A stretch of DNA of 64,000 nucleotides from Panulirus ornatus (GCF_036320965.1 NC_092234.1:32330203-32394202); one strand, 5' to 3'. Numbered from the stretch's first letter, positions 21,151 through 33,175 are shown. Numbers and translations are program-made. The notes: generated from the sequence alone by a model not told the origin.

Positions 21151-21475
21151 GGTTGTACCCGTGGTTGTGGGAAGGTGGGTGGTTGGGGGAGGTGTGGAAA
21201 CGCGGAGGTGATGGGTGGCGGAGTGCGTGACTGTGGTGGGAAGGGGGAGGGGGTAGTGGTAATTAGTGGCTGTGGTGGTGAGAAGGGGTGGTGGTGAAGT
21301 GTTGACGTTAGGTGGAAGGGAAGGGGTAATGCTAATGGTGGTGGGAGGGTAGTTCTGGTGGGAAGGGGTAGTACTGTGGTGGTGGTGGTGGTGGTGGAGC
21401 GTCAGTAGTCATCATGGGTGGTGGTTGTGGTGGTGGAGCGTCAGTAGTCATCATGGGTGGTAGTGGCAGTCGTCA
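21150..21475. repeat. GGT/GT-rich segment with a 41 bp duplication
   Basis: GTGGTGGTGGTGGTGGTGGA at about 21378-21397 lies in a long G/T-rich strand. GTCAGTAGTCATCATGGGTG occurs twice, 41 bases apart (about 21400 and 21441). Confidence 0.85.
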
Positions 21476-22690
21476 GGGTGCGGATCGTGATCCGGAGGTC
21501 GTGGAGGACGTCAGAGAACAGTACGGTGTCTCCAGAGCAGCATCACTTCATCTGTAGACTGTGTTACAGCTCGCTGCACCTAACCAGCGTCTCCTACAAT
21601 CTCGACCGAATAGCCCAATTCTTAATCAAACCGGAACGTCGATTTTAAATATGGCTGCGCGTCATCTATGCATATCGGCGCGGAGGATGTCGTAAATTGT
21701 GCTAATTATCATTCATGCTGAGCACTTCTTAAAAATACCACCTTGGCTCTGAGGCGCGGCCGCCCAGCACCCGCACCATCATAAACAGGTGACAAAAGTC
21801 AGTGTAAAGTTGCCTTCTAACTCAGCTTGCCCTTAACAAGAGCTTATGTCAGACGTTAATAGAGGGGAGACGAGCCTTTGAGACGGTCGCAAGAGGTACC
21901 ACATGTACCACGCCTCACACATACCACCACCTCCACCTCTTCCTCTCCCGTCACACCTCCCTTCATTACAACACCCGCCATTGGGTAACAACGCTCGCTG
22001 CAACCGACTCATCACCGTCTATCCAAAGATACTCGTGTGTGAGCGTAAAACCAAGTCTGAGATAGGGACGTGCTTACGGCCTCGACACCACGCCGCCGAG
22101 GGGGCACAGAGGGGCAGACGGAAGGTGTGCACAACGAGGGGAGAGGTGGCGGCTCGACGTGCCAAGTTTTTAATACGGACGTCACCACCTGTTACGCTAA
22201 TTAATCTTAGCTAAGCATCTTAACAAGGCAGCCAAGTCATTGTGGCCTCACGCCCGCACACTAGCCCACCCTTCCAAGTACAACTAATTAGGTGGTGTAT
22301 AATTAACGCGGACGATAAAAAGGCTTACATAAGGAGACACCATTTCGGGGTCGTTACGGGAGACCACAAACGAGACTGTATATGGCTAAGGTTCGCGGAT
22401 CTACGTACCTACAGGTGATCACGCTCGAGAAGAATCAATGTAATACATAATGAACTTCAAGTAACACTGAATTTCTAAATCTAAGGCAATAGTACATTCC
22501 TCCCCATAGGCAAAGACTTATACATAGTACAAGGTATACACAGGTATAAAATAAAAACTGTACACAGTATACATAAGCATTAAGTTAACGGAAGTGAAAA
22601 CGTGTGTCTGATGACGGAGATCGAAGACATTTTTTTTTTTGTAACGTACAATTTTCGTTCAAATAACGAACCTGATGACAAAAATGTTCT
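21476..22690. other. Low-repeat segment with TAATTA-type islands
   Basis: The least repetitive part of the first half. 21620-21790 contains TTTTAAATATGGCTGCGCG, GCTAATTATCATTCATGC and GGCGCGGCCGCCCAGC; 22170-22330 contains GCTAATTAATCTTAGC, AACTAATTAGG and ATAATTAACGCGG. This mix of GC-rich patches and homeodomain-type cores could be regulatory. No transcript can be inferred. Confidence 0.3.
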
Positions 22691-22930
22691 GTCGTTACGA
22701 AGCGAGGAAGGTCCGGCCACAGCTGCGCGGCGCCCTCAAGCACCGCCGCCCTCCGCCAACACGACACAATCAACGACGGACTCGCGTCGGCCTGCGAGAG
22801 GCGCTTCCCCGAGCTCCACCTCCTCTACTGCCTTGCCTGCCCACGGCCAAGGTGGTAACCTCGTACTTGCCATTCAGCATTAACGACATACCTCACCAGC
22901 CACTCGTCTCCAACGTTATGTCGTAAGTTT
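22691..22930 (+). other. CpG-rich patch, possible exon
   Basis: 22700-22870 is markedly GC- and CpG-rich compared with both flanks and has three + frames open for 40-60 codons. One reads INDGLASACERRFPELHLLYCLACP and stops soon after the CGGCCAAG|GTGGTA donor-like site at about 22845-22855; another is rich in P, S and T. No domain is recognised and the true frame, if any, is undecided. Confidence 0.22.
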
Positions 22931-23090
22931 CTGTGCCTTTAATCAGCACGGTTGAATCCACGGGTGTGACGTATGATGAAGAAGTGTATTTTAAGAATGC
23001 AACAAATGAATGCGACGTGATCGTATATATATATCTATATATACAGTGGAGGTTCAAACCAAATTGATAATCGTCAGCTGTTTAACTCCA
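22931..23090. other. Featureless segment
   Basis: Contains a short TATATATATCTATATATA tract; otherwise nothing. Confidence 0.5.
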
Positions 23091-23235
23091 GATGTACGAT
23101 GGTTCCGACCGACCCTTAAGCACAACGATGTTGCTCTTTGAAATGAGGACGTGTCCCCTGATCTGGTGACCTGTGACCTGTCCCCTGACCTGTGACCTAA
23201 GGGTCACACCCTCGTCCTTAAAGGGCTAAACCCCA
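23091..23235. repeat. Decayed 21 bp unit and GACCTGTGACC repeats
   Basis: CGACCCTTAAGCACAACGAT is one diverged unit of the 21 bp family. It is followed by three close copies of GACCTGTGACCT or GACCTGTCCC. Confidence 0.6.
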
Positions 23236-23608
23236 TTTAATACAATTTCTTACTGCATAGAAAATGATAAAGAATCGACCGATTTAGCAGAAGTACGTTA
23301 TATAAGACAGTAATTCAAGCCTCACCCATCGATTGTGGTAACCGTCACTGAAAATATGTAATACGTTTCAAACAAGAGAAATTCGTGCCAAAGTGAATAA
23401 CATTAATATAATCGGTAATGACCGAATGGATGTAAACACCCTGGGCCACAACTACATGGAAAGAACACCATGTGACAATTACATATCAACAGTTTCAGAT
23501 GACTGCGATCAGGTTCGAATCTTGGTTGCGGAACTCGGTCCACAGTCAACCTAGCGGTTCGTTATCCGCTAGGGGTTGGTCGACAAAATAGGTACTTTCC
23601 TTTGGCAA

Positions 23609-23610
<2 letters not shown>
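23236..23610. other. Featureless segment
   Basis: Nothing recognised. Confidence 0.5.

Positions 23611-23685
<75 letters not shown>
23611..23685. repeat. (AT)n upstream of a SINE
   Basis: About 75 bases of AT ending at the SINE 5' end. Confidence 0.97.
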
Positions 23686-23686
<1 letters not shown>

Positions 23687-23922
23687 CCTGGGGATAAGAG
23701 AGACAGAATACTTCCCACGTATTCCCTGCGTGTCGTAGAAGGCGACTAAAAGGGGAGGGAGCGGGGGGCTGGAAATCCTCCCCTCTCGTTTTTTTTTTTA
23801 ATTTTCCAAAAGAAGGAACAGAGAATTGGGCCAGGTGAGGGTATTCCCTCAAAGGCCCAGTCGTCTGTTCTTAACGCTACCTCGCTAATGCGGGAAATGG
23901 CAAATAGTTTGAAAGAAAGAAA

Positions 23923-23924
<2 letters not shown>
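23686..23924 (+). mobile_element. SINE family A, second copy
   Basis: The reverse complement of 17612-17838 with high identity: GTCGTAGAAGGCGAC at 23732-23746, GGCTGGAAATCCTCCCCTCT, T-run, CCAAAAGAAGGAACAGAG, then TCTGTTCTTAACGCTACCTC and GCTAATGCGGGAAATGGC, ending in an A/G-rich GAAAGAAAGAAAAG tail. Its length (about 239) and intact ends define the family. It sits between (AT)n tracts on both sides, like the other copy. Confidence 0.88.

Positions 23925-23994
<70 letters not shown>
23925..23994. repeat. (AT)n downstream of the SINE
   Basis: About 70 bases of AT. Confidence 0.97.
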
Positions 23995-23996
<2 letters not shown>

Positions 23997-24243
23997 TTAA
24001 AGAGATTAAACATCATCATCTAACCCTACCTTAGCATGAAAATCTCTAAACGACATGAAAACAAAATCAGCCAACTTCTAAACAATAAGACAACACATAT
24101 CAGCTGATGGTATGTAAACAACATCAGCCGATAACACCTGGATAACGCCAGCTGATAAAACCCTCTTAATCATAACTACTGATGTTATTCATTTTACCCT
24201 TTTCCATGGCGTTTCAAACGGCCTGTTACCGACAAGTCATCGA

Positions 24244-24244
<1 letters not shown>

Positions 24245-24304
<60 letters not shown>
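24245..24304. repeat. (TA)n microsatellite
   Basis: About 60 bases of TA. Just upstream (24100-24175) CAGCTGATGG, CAGCCGATAAC and CAGCTGATAA recur at about 30 base spacing. Confidence 0.97.
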
Positions 24305-24308
<4 letters not shown>

Positions 24309-24429
24309 AAGATATCACATCCGATATCACTTCTCAGTAAATATGAAAATCCGAGAGAAAGCACCGTAAGCACTCCCAAACAGGCCAGTGGATCTATAAT
24401 CTCTTCGCGTTTGTCATCACTCACTTGAT

Positions 24430-24452
24430 GAGGAGGAGGAGGAGGAGGAGGA
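24430..24452. repeat. (GAG)n trinucleotide tract
   Basis: About eight units. Confidence 0.9.
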
Positions 24453-26028
24453 TAGAAAACCAGAAATAACCAGATTAAGATAATGACAGGCAGGCGCTCC
24501 CGAGACTACGAGACCACTCAGAGGCCTTCCTGGTATGGTTTCACCAACACCGGTGTTTAAATTTATCTATAAGAGCCTCGTGTGTGTGTTAACCCTGCGG
24601 TCTGGCTCCCACTCTTCACACTGGTAGAGCCTCTGATAGGAAGACTCCTCAAAGACGAATCGAAAATCACAGACGAAAAAAGTTGAATGTGGCAGAGTCA
24701 ATTTGCTGTGCGTGTTGGGGGACGTACTGGTACCGGGAGTATGGAGGTTAAGGCATGCAAATTGGGCCAACCTACAGTTGTTAAGGGAGTTCTGAAGGAT
24801 GAAGCAGTCGAGGAGGAGCTGTTCTCAAAGCTGACACCTACGGCAGAATCGTCGCCGTACTTCGCTTGAGCAGGTGCCTCCATCACGGTGACATTTTACG
24901 AGAGAGAGGAAACAGGTGTTTATGTCGTGTGGGACGCCACAGATGAGAAGCAGGAACGTGCAAATATTGCGTCTCGGAAGCAATGAGCCTTACGACGCTC
25001 ACTGAGGAAATCTGTGAGGGCCATGGAACGAGACTTCGCAGTAGCAGCAGCGCAAGATTGATTATATTATGGATGACTAGGTCGAAAGTTTTGAGGAAGT
25101 CAAACGAAGGTGAGAATCACACAGGTCTTGCCTTCCACTAGGCTACGAGTGATAGAGCCGAAGAAGCTAAAGAGGCAGAGGGGTGGTAGGGGAGGTCTCT
25201 ATATCACAAAACTACTGAGGGTCGACGAAACTTCGTGTCTGCGTAATCTTAATTACGTACGCAACATTCACGGAGTGAGGTGGGGATCGGGGTGCTGTGC
25301 TACTACGGTCTCGCTGGCTTTGGTACTAGGGGGTAGACTCGAAGGATTCCAATCATCGGTGTATTTTGAATGATGGAGGGAGGCACTGATGCTAGACAAA
25401 AAGGAGTTTGTACTAACTCAGGAGAACTTCTTCTAGAGTTTCATCGGTCGGACAGAGTGAGGTGGTCTTCACCGTACTGGTGTCTTTAGAATCAGGGGTT
25501 GTTAGAGATGAAAGGAAGAAAGGTGGCGTCAAGGTGTGTAAGGAAGGAAGGTGGCGTCAAGGTGTGTAAGTCTCCGGCAGGTGTTGGCGAAGTGATTATT
25601 AACAATTTCAGCAGCTTTTTCATTGGAGAGAAGGTTAACGCATGAAGGGGATGGAATCCGGTTGTTCAAACTGCTCTTTTTTTTTTTTTAGTTTCCCATA
25701 TAACTGGCAGATGTCGGACTGTCAGGTGTTGCAGTTCTAACACACGGTTAAGTCATTTCATCTTCAAACATTATATAAGATTTTGAAGATGAAACATATG
25801 AGTAAATGATCGATCTAAAATTTTACCAGCTGGAACTGCTCAGAACCCTTAATTTTGCCTTCTAGAATACCAGAGCTCTGTCTTCCCTGGATCATTCATA
25901 ACGAGAATTACAAACGGAAACTAATTACGTTTGGTCTTTCTCATTCAGGAAAAAAAAAGTCTGTCAAGAACCATTAGAACTCAAAATGGGATCTAAATTT
26001 ACATTACAAGGGACATCATGGCTGCGAA

Positions 26029-26030
<2 letters not shown>
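24453..26030. other. Gene-free segment
   Basis: No recognisable gene. 24687-24869 has open frames of about 60 codons on both strands with no known domain. 25520-25568 holds two copies of GGTGGCGTCAAGGTGTGTAA. A T-run lies at 25677-25690. Confidence 0.45.

Positions 26031-26087
<57 letters not shown>
26031..26087. repeat. (TA)n microsatellite
   Basis: About 57 bases of TA followed by (CATA)n. Confidence 0.97.
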
Positions 26088-26090
<3 letters not shown>

Positions 26091-27640
26091 CATACATACA
26101 CAGAGGCAATATTGATTGCCCTCGCTGGTCCCGACCACTGTTCTCGTCAATACTACTGCTTTAGAATAAGGAGTGATAACCATTATCAACCAGCGCGGGT
26201 GTGTCGTGGACGTAAGGGCAGACCAGACTAGCGTTGGTGTCGAACAATACAAGTGCACTGCGGTCTCACTGTCGAGAGACGACAGAAAGCTGTGTTGATT
26301 CGAGTTATTCATTGGATATGACTGCGATTCCCAAAGACTTGGCCCAGCAACAGGGGCGGAACCGCTCCATCCATTGACAATTACAGTAATAACAATCCAT
26401 GATGGACTGGCTGCACCAGGACGTAAAATCTCAAGTGAATTCTCACTGCTACTCTCCTCACGAGGCGGAGGTAAAAACACCCCCCCTCCCGCTTCTGCGC
26501 TCCGGAAACTTCATGGCGCCGGGAGAGGCGTTGCTTAGTCCCCCCCACACACTCCACAAGGCGTCCTCAGCCACCACGCATGTAAATATATCATATACAT
26601 GGAAGCAACATCCCGTTTTCTTCAGAATGAAGCTGTTGACAGACACTTCAACCCCCGTGGCGATCCGAGGACCAGGCTGACCGAACAGCCAAAGTCTGCC
26701 GGAGGAGCCCGACTCACCCCAGGAGATTATGTCGTACACGGAACTTCTCACGATTTTTATGCTGTCTTTGCGGTCACCGCGTTGGAGGCCCCAGTCACTG
26801 CAGTCGAGAAATTGTGGTTGCCGATATTATGACTGTCACTTAGCTATGATACGAGTAATAAGGGCCTTGTTTATCAGCTATTTATGAGGGGAAACTTGTG
26901 AGGATTTATCAGTTAATGACAGCGAGTCCCTCACTCCCTCCTTCCCCAGAGCCCGCCCACCCCCGAGGGCGGTACACATCACTGTCCACAGCCGTCCAGT
27001 CACGCTGCTGCACCCGCGCCTGGAGAAGGTCCTGTGTCACGCTGGTTTCTCCACACTTAGACAAGAAGAAAATATCCAGAAATGTAGAAGTAGTGCTTGC
27101 TGTAAGGCTATTGTGTGTCGCCACACTTACAAAAAGAATGTCTGGAGGCTCTGCTCGGAGACCGTCATACATCACGCCAAATTTCCTGCAATCTAGAAGT
27201 CAGATGCTTTAAATCTGACTGGAGACGAGAGAACGATGAGAGGTGCTTCTGACCGCTACCATGCAAACTACGGGGGGAGAGTGTCACTTCTACACAGCTA
27301 ACTTCTGAACACTTGCAACAGCCACACTGGGATACGAGGAGGAACATTGTATGTTGCCCCAAGAAACTCGATGACTTTCAAAATACATCTGTTTATGTAT
27401 CTGTTTATCTGTCTATTCATCTATGTATATTATCTTTTCTAATGTATATTTTCATCTTGGATTTCGTAAACACATCATTTCTCTCGTCCGCAGTTACAAT
27501 CATGCGACATAATGTCCAGTTATGGAACAAGTCAGTTCATTCATACTTATAGAAAAATGAAATGTTCAAGAGAGACGTGGAACATTTACAGTCATACTAT
27601 CATCATCATACGTAAGAGATAAACATCCGGAAATGCATTA
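26088..27640. other. Gene-free segment
   Basis: No gene recognised. Frames of 80-150 codons at 26016-26480 and 26458-26751 are on the minus strand, the first including TA-encoded residues; none has a known domain. Confidence 0.45.
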
Positions 27641-27642
27641 AA

Positions 27643-27737
<95 letters not shown>
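27643..27737. repeat. Compound (CT)n(CA)n microsatellite
   Basis: About 64 bases of CT then about 29 of CA. Confidence 0.97.
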
Positions 27738-27741
<4 letters not shown>

Positions 27742-28251
27742 CAAATTCTAACATTGCTTAAAAATTCTACAGTACTAAGAATTCAGAAGAAGGCTATCCA
27801 GCAGAACTAAGAATCCAACAGATGGTCTTTTCAACAGAGCTAAAAAATCAACTTTCTTACTGATATCGAAAATGTACTGAATATACGTTCCAATTCCTTT
27901 TTTTTTGTCTTACCTCAATAACTCATAGGTTTCCCTGGCTACTTTGTAAGCTCTATCCACTTATACGAAAAGAAGAAAATCGTCAAATCATACCCTGAAC
28001 AACAGGCAGGCAGGTACTCTTTCCCTCCCCTAAAAATAGAAAAAAAAAATAACCCGGAAAAAGTAACATAGAAGCCAGCAGCACCCAACAATTTGAATCT
28101 ATGAAAGTGAACTGTTACAGACTACCATGAAATCTCTCTATCACGGCAATAAAAATTGTTGATAATTTTCTCGAGCTGAACCTGCTCAATACAGAGAGAA
28201 AGAATTGTTCTCCAAAAATCTATTTGCTTTGGGCAAAATATTTGGGACGAT

Positions 28252-28252
<1 letters not shown>
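27738..28252. other. Featureless segment
   Basis: Nothing recognised. Confidence 0.5.
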
Positions 28253-28293
<41 letters not shown>

Positions 28294-28305
28294 ATGTGTG
28301 TGAAT
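28253..28305. repeat. (GT)n microsatellite
   Basis: About 50 bases, interrupted near its 3' end. Confidence 0.95.
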
Positions 28306-28662
28306 ACCCGAGAGTAAAGTTGCTGATAGAATAAAAAAAAAAAATCTTTTGAAATGAGAACCACGACAGGAACCTTCCCCTCTCATTAATGTCCGATCCT
28401 AGATGAGATTATCTCCAGCACATAGACTACTTCACGACACAGTATAGATAAATTCTGAGCGAAGACAAAAAAAGTGTTAAGGACAACGCTCAGGTGTGAG
28501 GAGTAGCCCGCTTCGAACGACACTACAATAGTGGTTCATGAAGCTCTCCGAACCAGTCTCACGTTCACTGGTTCAGTTGCGTGCAGAGAGGCAATGCCTT
28601 TCCAACGGCCAAGATTCTTACGTCACCTGACGATGCATCATTATCATGATTACTATTACCAT
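28306..28662. other. Featureless segment
   Basis: Nothing recognised. Confidence 0.5.
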
Positions 28663-28672
28663 TAATAATAAT

Positions 28673-28722
<50 letters not shown>

Positions 28723-28725
28723 TAA
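28663..28725. repeat. (AAT)n microsatellite
   Basis: About 20 units with minor interruptions at both ends. Confidence 0.97.
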
Positions 28726-29350
28726 TAAAAATCATTATCACTATTATCCTCATCATTAACGGTGTACTACATTTAATGCAGCCAGAGGCTGAAAATTTGC
28801 AACTGTTCTGAATTCGAGCAGATAGGCTGTATGTTCATATTTTACAAGGCGAGGCTGTGGTGGTGGACATCTACCATCTGTGTAACATGTCACGCATGTC
28901 TGTCTTGAGTTCCATGTCGAAGAGAGCGCTTCAGCCAAAGACTTTACAATACTCTTCGAGTTCAGGACTTCAATAAAACCTAAGTGAGCTGAAAACAAAG
29001 AAAAACAGAAAAAAAGCAAAATGGTAACCTCAGAGTTTTTGAGGAGGTATAAAAATCTTACGCTTAAAGACAGACACGAGAAGGTAAAGAGTTAAACAAA
29101 GCTTAAGCAGCGGTGTTAAGAGACGTCGCAACGGCTCATCCTCGAGTTCCTGGCGGCCACACACACGTCATCATGTGAAGCGGTGGCTTGCCCAGTATAT
29201 GATTCCGTGTATCACGGGAAACTACTGCAAGTTTTCAACTGCACTTACAACACTTTCCTTATGTAGCGGACCACGTCACAACCCTCAACACACTGACAGA
29301 AACTGGGGACTGTGTCTCCTACCCCTTTTCACACTACGAAGTTACTACCC
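28726..29350. other. Featureless segment
   Basis: Nothing recognised; the minus-strand 87-codon frame at 28756-29019 has no known domain. Confidence 0.45.
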
Positions 29351-29488
29351 CGTGAGCACGGCTGCACGACCCCTGACCACAGCGGTATGACCCACACATA
29401 GGTTCAACCGCGGGACACGACAGTGCCACCCTTGAACGCAAAGGCTCGATTCTTGAGCATTACGTGACGACCCTTGGATATAGTGGCG
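29351..29488 (+). repeat. 21 bp dispersed minisatellite, decayed locus
   Basis: About six diverged units: GTGAGCACGGCTGCACGACC, GGACACGACAGTGCCACCCT, TTGAGCATTACGTGACGACC. Confidence 0.75.
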
Positions 29489-29638
29489 CCAGCACCTGTG
29501 ACGTACCCAGTAAAGGAGACATCAGAGGCCAGGTCATCTTACTCACAGGTCGTGCTCTATGGGCTATATTGGTAATGCCTTGCCACCTCTTTGGTATATG
29601 ATCAAACATTTCAATTTCTATACTGAACTTAAAGAGTA

Positions 29639-29651
29639 TAATAATAATAAT

Positions 29652-29692
<41 letters not shown>
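29639..29692. repeat. (AAT)n at the LINE 3' end
   Basis: About 18 units of AAT running directly into the LINE T-run; the mirror tract is at 32104-32230. Confidence 0.96.
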
Positions 29693-29723
<31 letters not shown>

Positions 29724-32103
29724 CCTCGTCGCTGTCTCCCGCGGTTGCGAGGTAGCGCAAGGAAACAGACGAAAGAAATGGCCCAACCCCCCCCATACAC
29801 ATGTACATACACACGTCCACACACGCAAATATACATACCTACACAGCTTTCCATGGTTTACCCCGGACGCTTCACATGCCTTGATTCAATCCACTGACAG
29901 CACGTCAACCCCTGTATACCACATCGCTCCAATTCACTCTATTCCTTGCCCTCCTTTCACCCTCCTGCATGTTCAGGCCCCGATCACACAAAATCCTTTT
30001 CACTCCATCTTTCCACCTCCAATTTGGTCTCCCTCTTCTCCTCGTTCCCTCCACCTCCGACACATATATCCTCTTGGTCAATCTTTCCTCACTCATTCTC
30101 TCCATGTGCCCAAACCATTTCAAAACACCCTCTTCTGCTCTCTCAACCACGCTCTTTTTATTTCCACACATCTCTCTTACCCTTACGTTACTTACTCGAT
30201 CAAACCACCTCACACCACACATTGTCCTCAAACATCTCATTTCCAGCACATCCATCCTCCTGCGCACAACTCTATCCATAGCCCACGCCTCGCAACCATA
30301 CAACATTGTTGGAACCACTATTCCTTCAAACATACCCATTTTTGCTTTCCGAGATAATGTTCTCGACTTCCACACATTTTTCAAGGCTCCCAAAATTTTC
30401 GCCCCCTCCCCCACCCTATGATCCACTTCCGCTTCCATGGTTCCATCTGCTGCCAGATCCACTCCCAGATATCTAAAACACTTCACTTCCTCCAGTTTTT
30501 CTCCATTCAAACTCACCTCCCAATTGACTTGACCCTCAACCCTACTGTACCTAATAACCTTGCTCTTATTCACATTTACTCTTAACTTTCTTCTTCCACA
30601 CACTTTACCAAACTCCGTCACCAGCTTCTGCAGTTTCTCACATGAATCAGCCACCAGCGCTGTATCGTCAGCGAACAACAACTGACTCACTTCCCAAGCT
30701 CTCTCATCCCCAACAGACTTCATACTTGCCCCTCTTTCCAAGACTCTTGCATTTACCTCCCTAACAACCCCATCCATAAACAAATTAAACAACCATGGAG
30801 ACATCACACACCCCTGCCGCAAACCTACATTCATTGAGAACCAATCACTTTCCTCTCTTCCTACACGTACACATGCCTTACATCCTCGATAAAAACTTTT
30901 CACTGCTTCTAACAACTTGCCTCCCACACCATATATTCTTAATACCTTCCACAGAGCATCTCTATCAACTCTATCATATGCCTTCTCCAGATCCATAAAT
31001 GCTACATACAAATCCATTTGCTTTTCTAAGTATTTCTCACATACATTCTTCAAAGCAAACACCTGATCCACACATCCTCTACCACTTCTGAAACCACACT
31101 GCTCTTCCCCAATCTGATGCTCTGTACCTGCCTTCACCCTCTCAATCAATACCCTCCCATATAATTTACCAGGAATACTCAACAAACTTATACCTCTGTA
31201 ATTTGAGCACTCACTCTTATCCCCTTTGCCTTTGTACAATGGCACTATGCACGCATTCCGCCAATCCTCAGGCACCTCACCATGAGTCATACATACATTA
31301 AATAACCTTACCAACCAGTCAACAATACAGTCACCCCCTTTTTTAATAAATTCCACTGCAATACCATCCAAACCTGCTGCCTTGCCGGCTTTCATCTTCC
31401 GCAAAGCTTTTACTACCTCTTCTCTGTTTACCAAATCATTTTCCCTAACCCTCTCACTTTGCACACCACCTCGACCCAAACACCCTATATCTGCCACTCT
31501 GTCATCAGACACATTCAACAAACCTTCAAAATACTCATTCCATCTCCTTCTCACATCACCACTACTTGTTATCACCTCCCCATTTACGCTCTTCACTGAA
31601 GTTCCCATTTGCTCCCTTGTCTTACGCACCCTATTTACCTCCTTCCAGAACATCTTTTTATTCTCCCTAAAATTTACTGATAGTCTCTCACCCCAACTCT
31701 CATTTGCCCTTTTTTTCACCTCTTACACCTTTCTCTTGACCTCCTGTCTCTTTCTTTTATACTTCTCCCACTCAATTGCATTTTTTACCTGCAAAAATCG
31801 TCCAAATGCCTCTCTCTTCTCTTTCACTAATACTCTTACTTCTTCATCCCACCACTCACTACCCTTTCTAAACAGCCCACCTCCCACTCTCCTCATGCCA
31901 CAAGCATCTTTTGCGCAATCCATCACTGATTCCCTAAATACATCCCATTCCTCCCCCACTCCCCTTACTTCCATTGTTCTCACCTTTTTCCATTCTGTAC
32001 ACAGTCTCTCCTGATACTTCCTCACACAGGTCTCCTTCCCAAGCTCACTTACTCTCACCACCTTCTTCACCCCAACATTCACTCTTCTTTTCTGAAAACC
32101 CAT
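29693..32103 (-). mobile_element. RTE-like LINE, best-preserved copy B
   Basis: A 2.4 kb non-LTR retrotransposon on the minus strand. The 3' end is a 28 base poly(A) run (T 29693-29720). The ~185 base 3' UTR includes CGCTACCTCGCAACCGCGG, a TGTATG-rich stretch and CTTTCCATGG. Coding sequence runs from 32103 to the stop at 29905-29907. The 5' end is truncated where an APE-type endonuclease domain would be expected, so it cannot be autonomous. The element interrupts an (AAT)n tract. The C-terminal LYGCEAWAM...RRRGRPNWRWKD region resembles RTE-clade and related elements; clade assignment is from memory of motifs. Confidence 0.93.
29905..32103 (-). pseudogene. LINE ORF: reverse transcriptase, one in-frame stop
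   Basis: Minus-strand frame of about 735 codons broken only by a TAA at 31723-31725, with the frame open on both sides, so one substitution likely separates this copy from a continuous frame. The upstream 130-codon part contains basic, tryptophan-containing linker sequence. In the downstream 604 residues: AGKAAGLDGIAVEFI (111-125), VPLYKGKGD (159-167), NYRGISLLS (173-181), QCGFRSGRGCVDQ (207-219), the palm motif [12 protein letters not shown] (240-251), GLRQGCVMSP (299-308) and the catalytic LLFADDTALVAD (347-358). A C-terminal module follows with LYGCEAWAM (473-481), LKWFGHMERM (533-542) and RRRGRPNWRWKDG (560-572). No endonuclease, zinc knuckle or RNase H is seen. The apparent start after the stop is not a natural start. 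Confidence 0.92.
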
Positions 32104-32185
32104 ACTAATAATCATAATAATAATTATAATAATAATAACAATAATAATGATAATAAAATACTACCACTACTACTACTACTACTAC

Positions 32186-32224
<39 letters not shown>

Positions 32225-32230
32225 TAATAA
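32104..32230. repeat. (AAT)n/(ACT)n at the LINE 5' truncation
   Basis: Interrupted AAT and AAC units, seven ACT units, then about 12 AAT units; begins at the LINE truncation point. Confidence 0.95.
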
Positions 32231-32571
32231 TCACTGAACTCAGCAACGATAAAATCAGAACTGGTATTTTCTTAAAATCAACAGTACCAAATATCATAAT
32301 AAAAAACAGCCGAAATTAACATTTTCTTTAAAATGCATAAAAGTCTCTGACCCACAAGTTCTAATTCTAAAATATATACAGGCGAGAGAAGTTTTCCATT
32401 TTCGCCAAGTCTACATATAAATGAACTCATTTTAAGTTTAATTTTAAATAATTTCATTCAAAGTTCAGCAATCGAACCAAGAAAAGACTCTGCAGTCTGC
32501 CACCTAACTGATTTCAGCAACTAATTTTTTCCCTGAGAGAGTTATGATTTATTTTCCGATAACAGACCTTA
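32231..32571. other. Featureless AT-rich segment
   Basis: Nothing recognised. Confidence 0.5.
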
Positions 32572-32683
32572 ACACACACACACACACACACACACAGTTA
32601 CTGTTATGATCCTCCTCCCCATCTGTGTAATGTTTCAAGTGTACATTTTCAGCCGAATGCCTGCCTAATTCCTTCAACACACA

Positions 32684-32740
<57 letters not shown>
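32572..32740. repeat. Two (CA)n tracts 90 bases apart
   Basis: (CA)n at 32572-32596 and 32676-32740 with about 80 unique bases between. Sequences on the far side, CAGTTCTGTAATACCTG and ATTTTCAGCC with GCCTGCCTA or GTTGCCTA, are echoed, suggesting a partial duplication of the unit. Confidence 0.9.
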
Positions 32741-32744
<4 letters not shown>

Positions 32745-32814
32745 TTTCCAGTTCTGTAATACCTGTAAAACCTCAGCTACGTATTTTCAGCCAAATGGTT
32801 GCCTATATCCACAA

Positions 32815-32827
32815 TATATATATAAAC

Positions 32828-32892
<65 letters not shown>
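32815..32892. repeat. (TA)n with (CATA) edges
   Basis: About 55 bases of TA with CATACATA and CATATATACA borders. Confidence 0.96.
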
Positions 32893-32896
<4 letters not shown>

Positions 32897-33024
32897 TACA
32901 CCAGGTGCTGGACATTCAGGAGGATGAGTGACATGCACGGGATAAAATGCACTAGATCGAGTGGCATGTGATGGATGACGTGCGGTCAATAGACTGAACC
33001 AGGGCATATGAAGCGGCTTGTCAA

Positions 33025-33175
33025 GGTTAACTATGGGACAGCCAGTGGAGCTTGGTTGTGGACGATAGGCGATAATTTCCGTATTTTATCCAAAACGGGA
33101 AGAGGGCGAGTGCGTCCAAGTGGTGCTCGTCTGTTCTTGAGGCTACCTTGCAAAGTCCCGAGATGACTGACCCTT
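33025..33175 (+). mobile_element. LINE 3' end, type II tail, diverged
   Basis: Contains GAGCTTGGTTGTGGACGATA, then CGTCTGTTCTTGAGGCTACC-TTGCAAAG, matching the layout of 8333-8500 and the tail of the RTE-like LINE. Strongly diverged, hence old. Confidence 0.45.

Noticed and set aside
21476..23090. tRNA or rRNA genes in the low-repeat segments
   Set aside because: I looked for A/B box and cloverleaf patterns by eye and found none convincing; a covariance-model search would be decisive.
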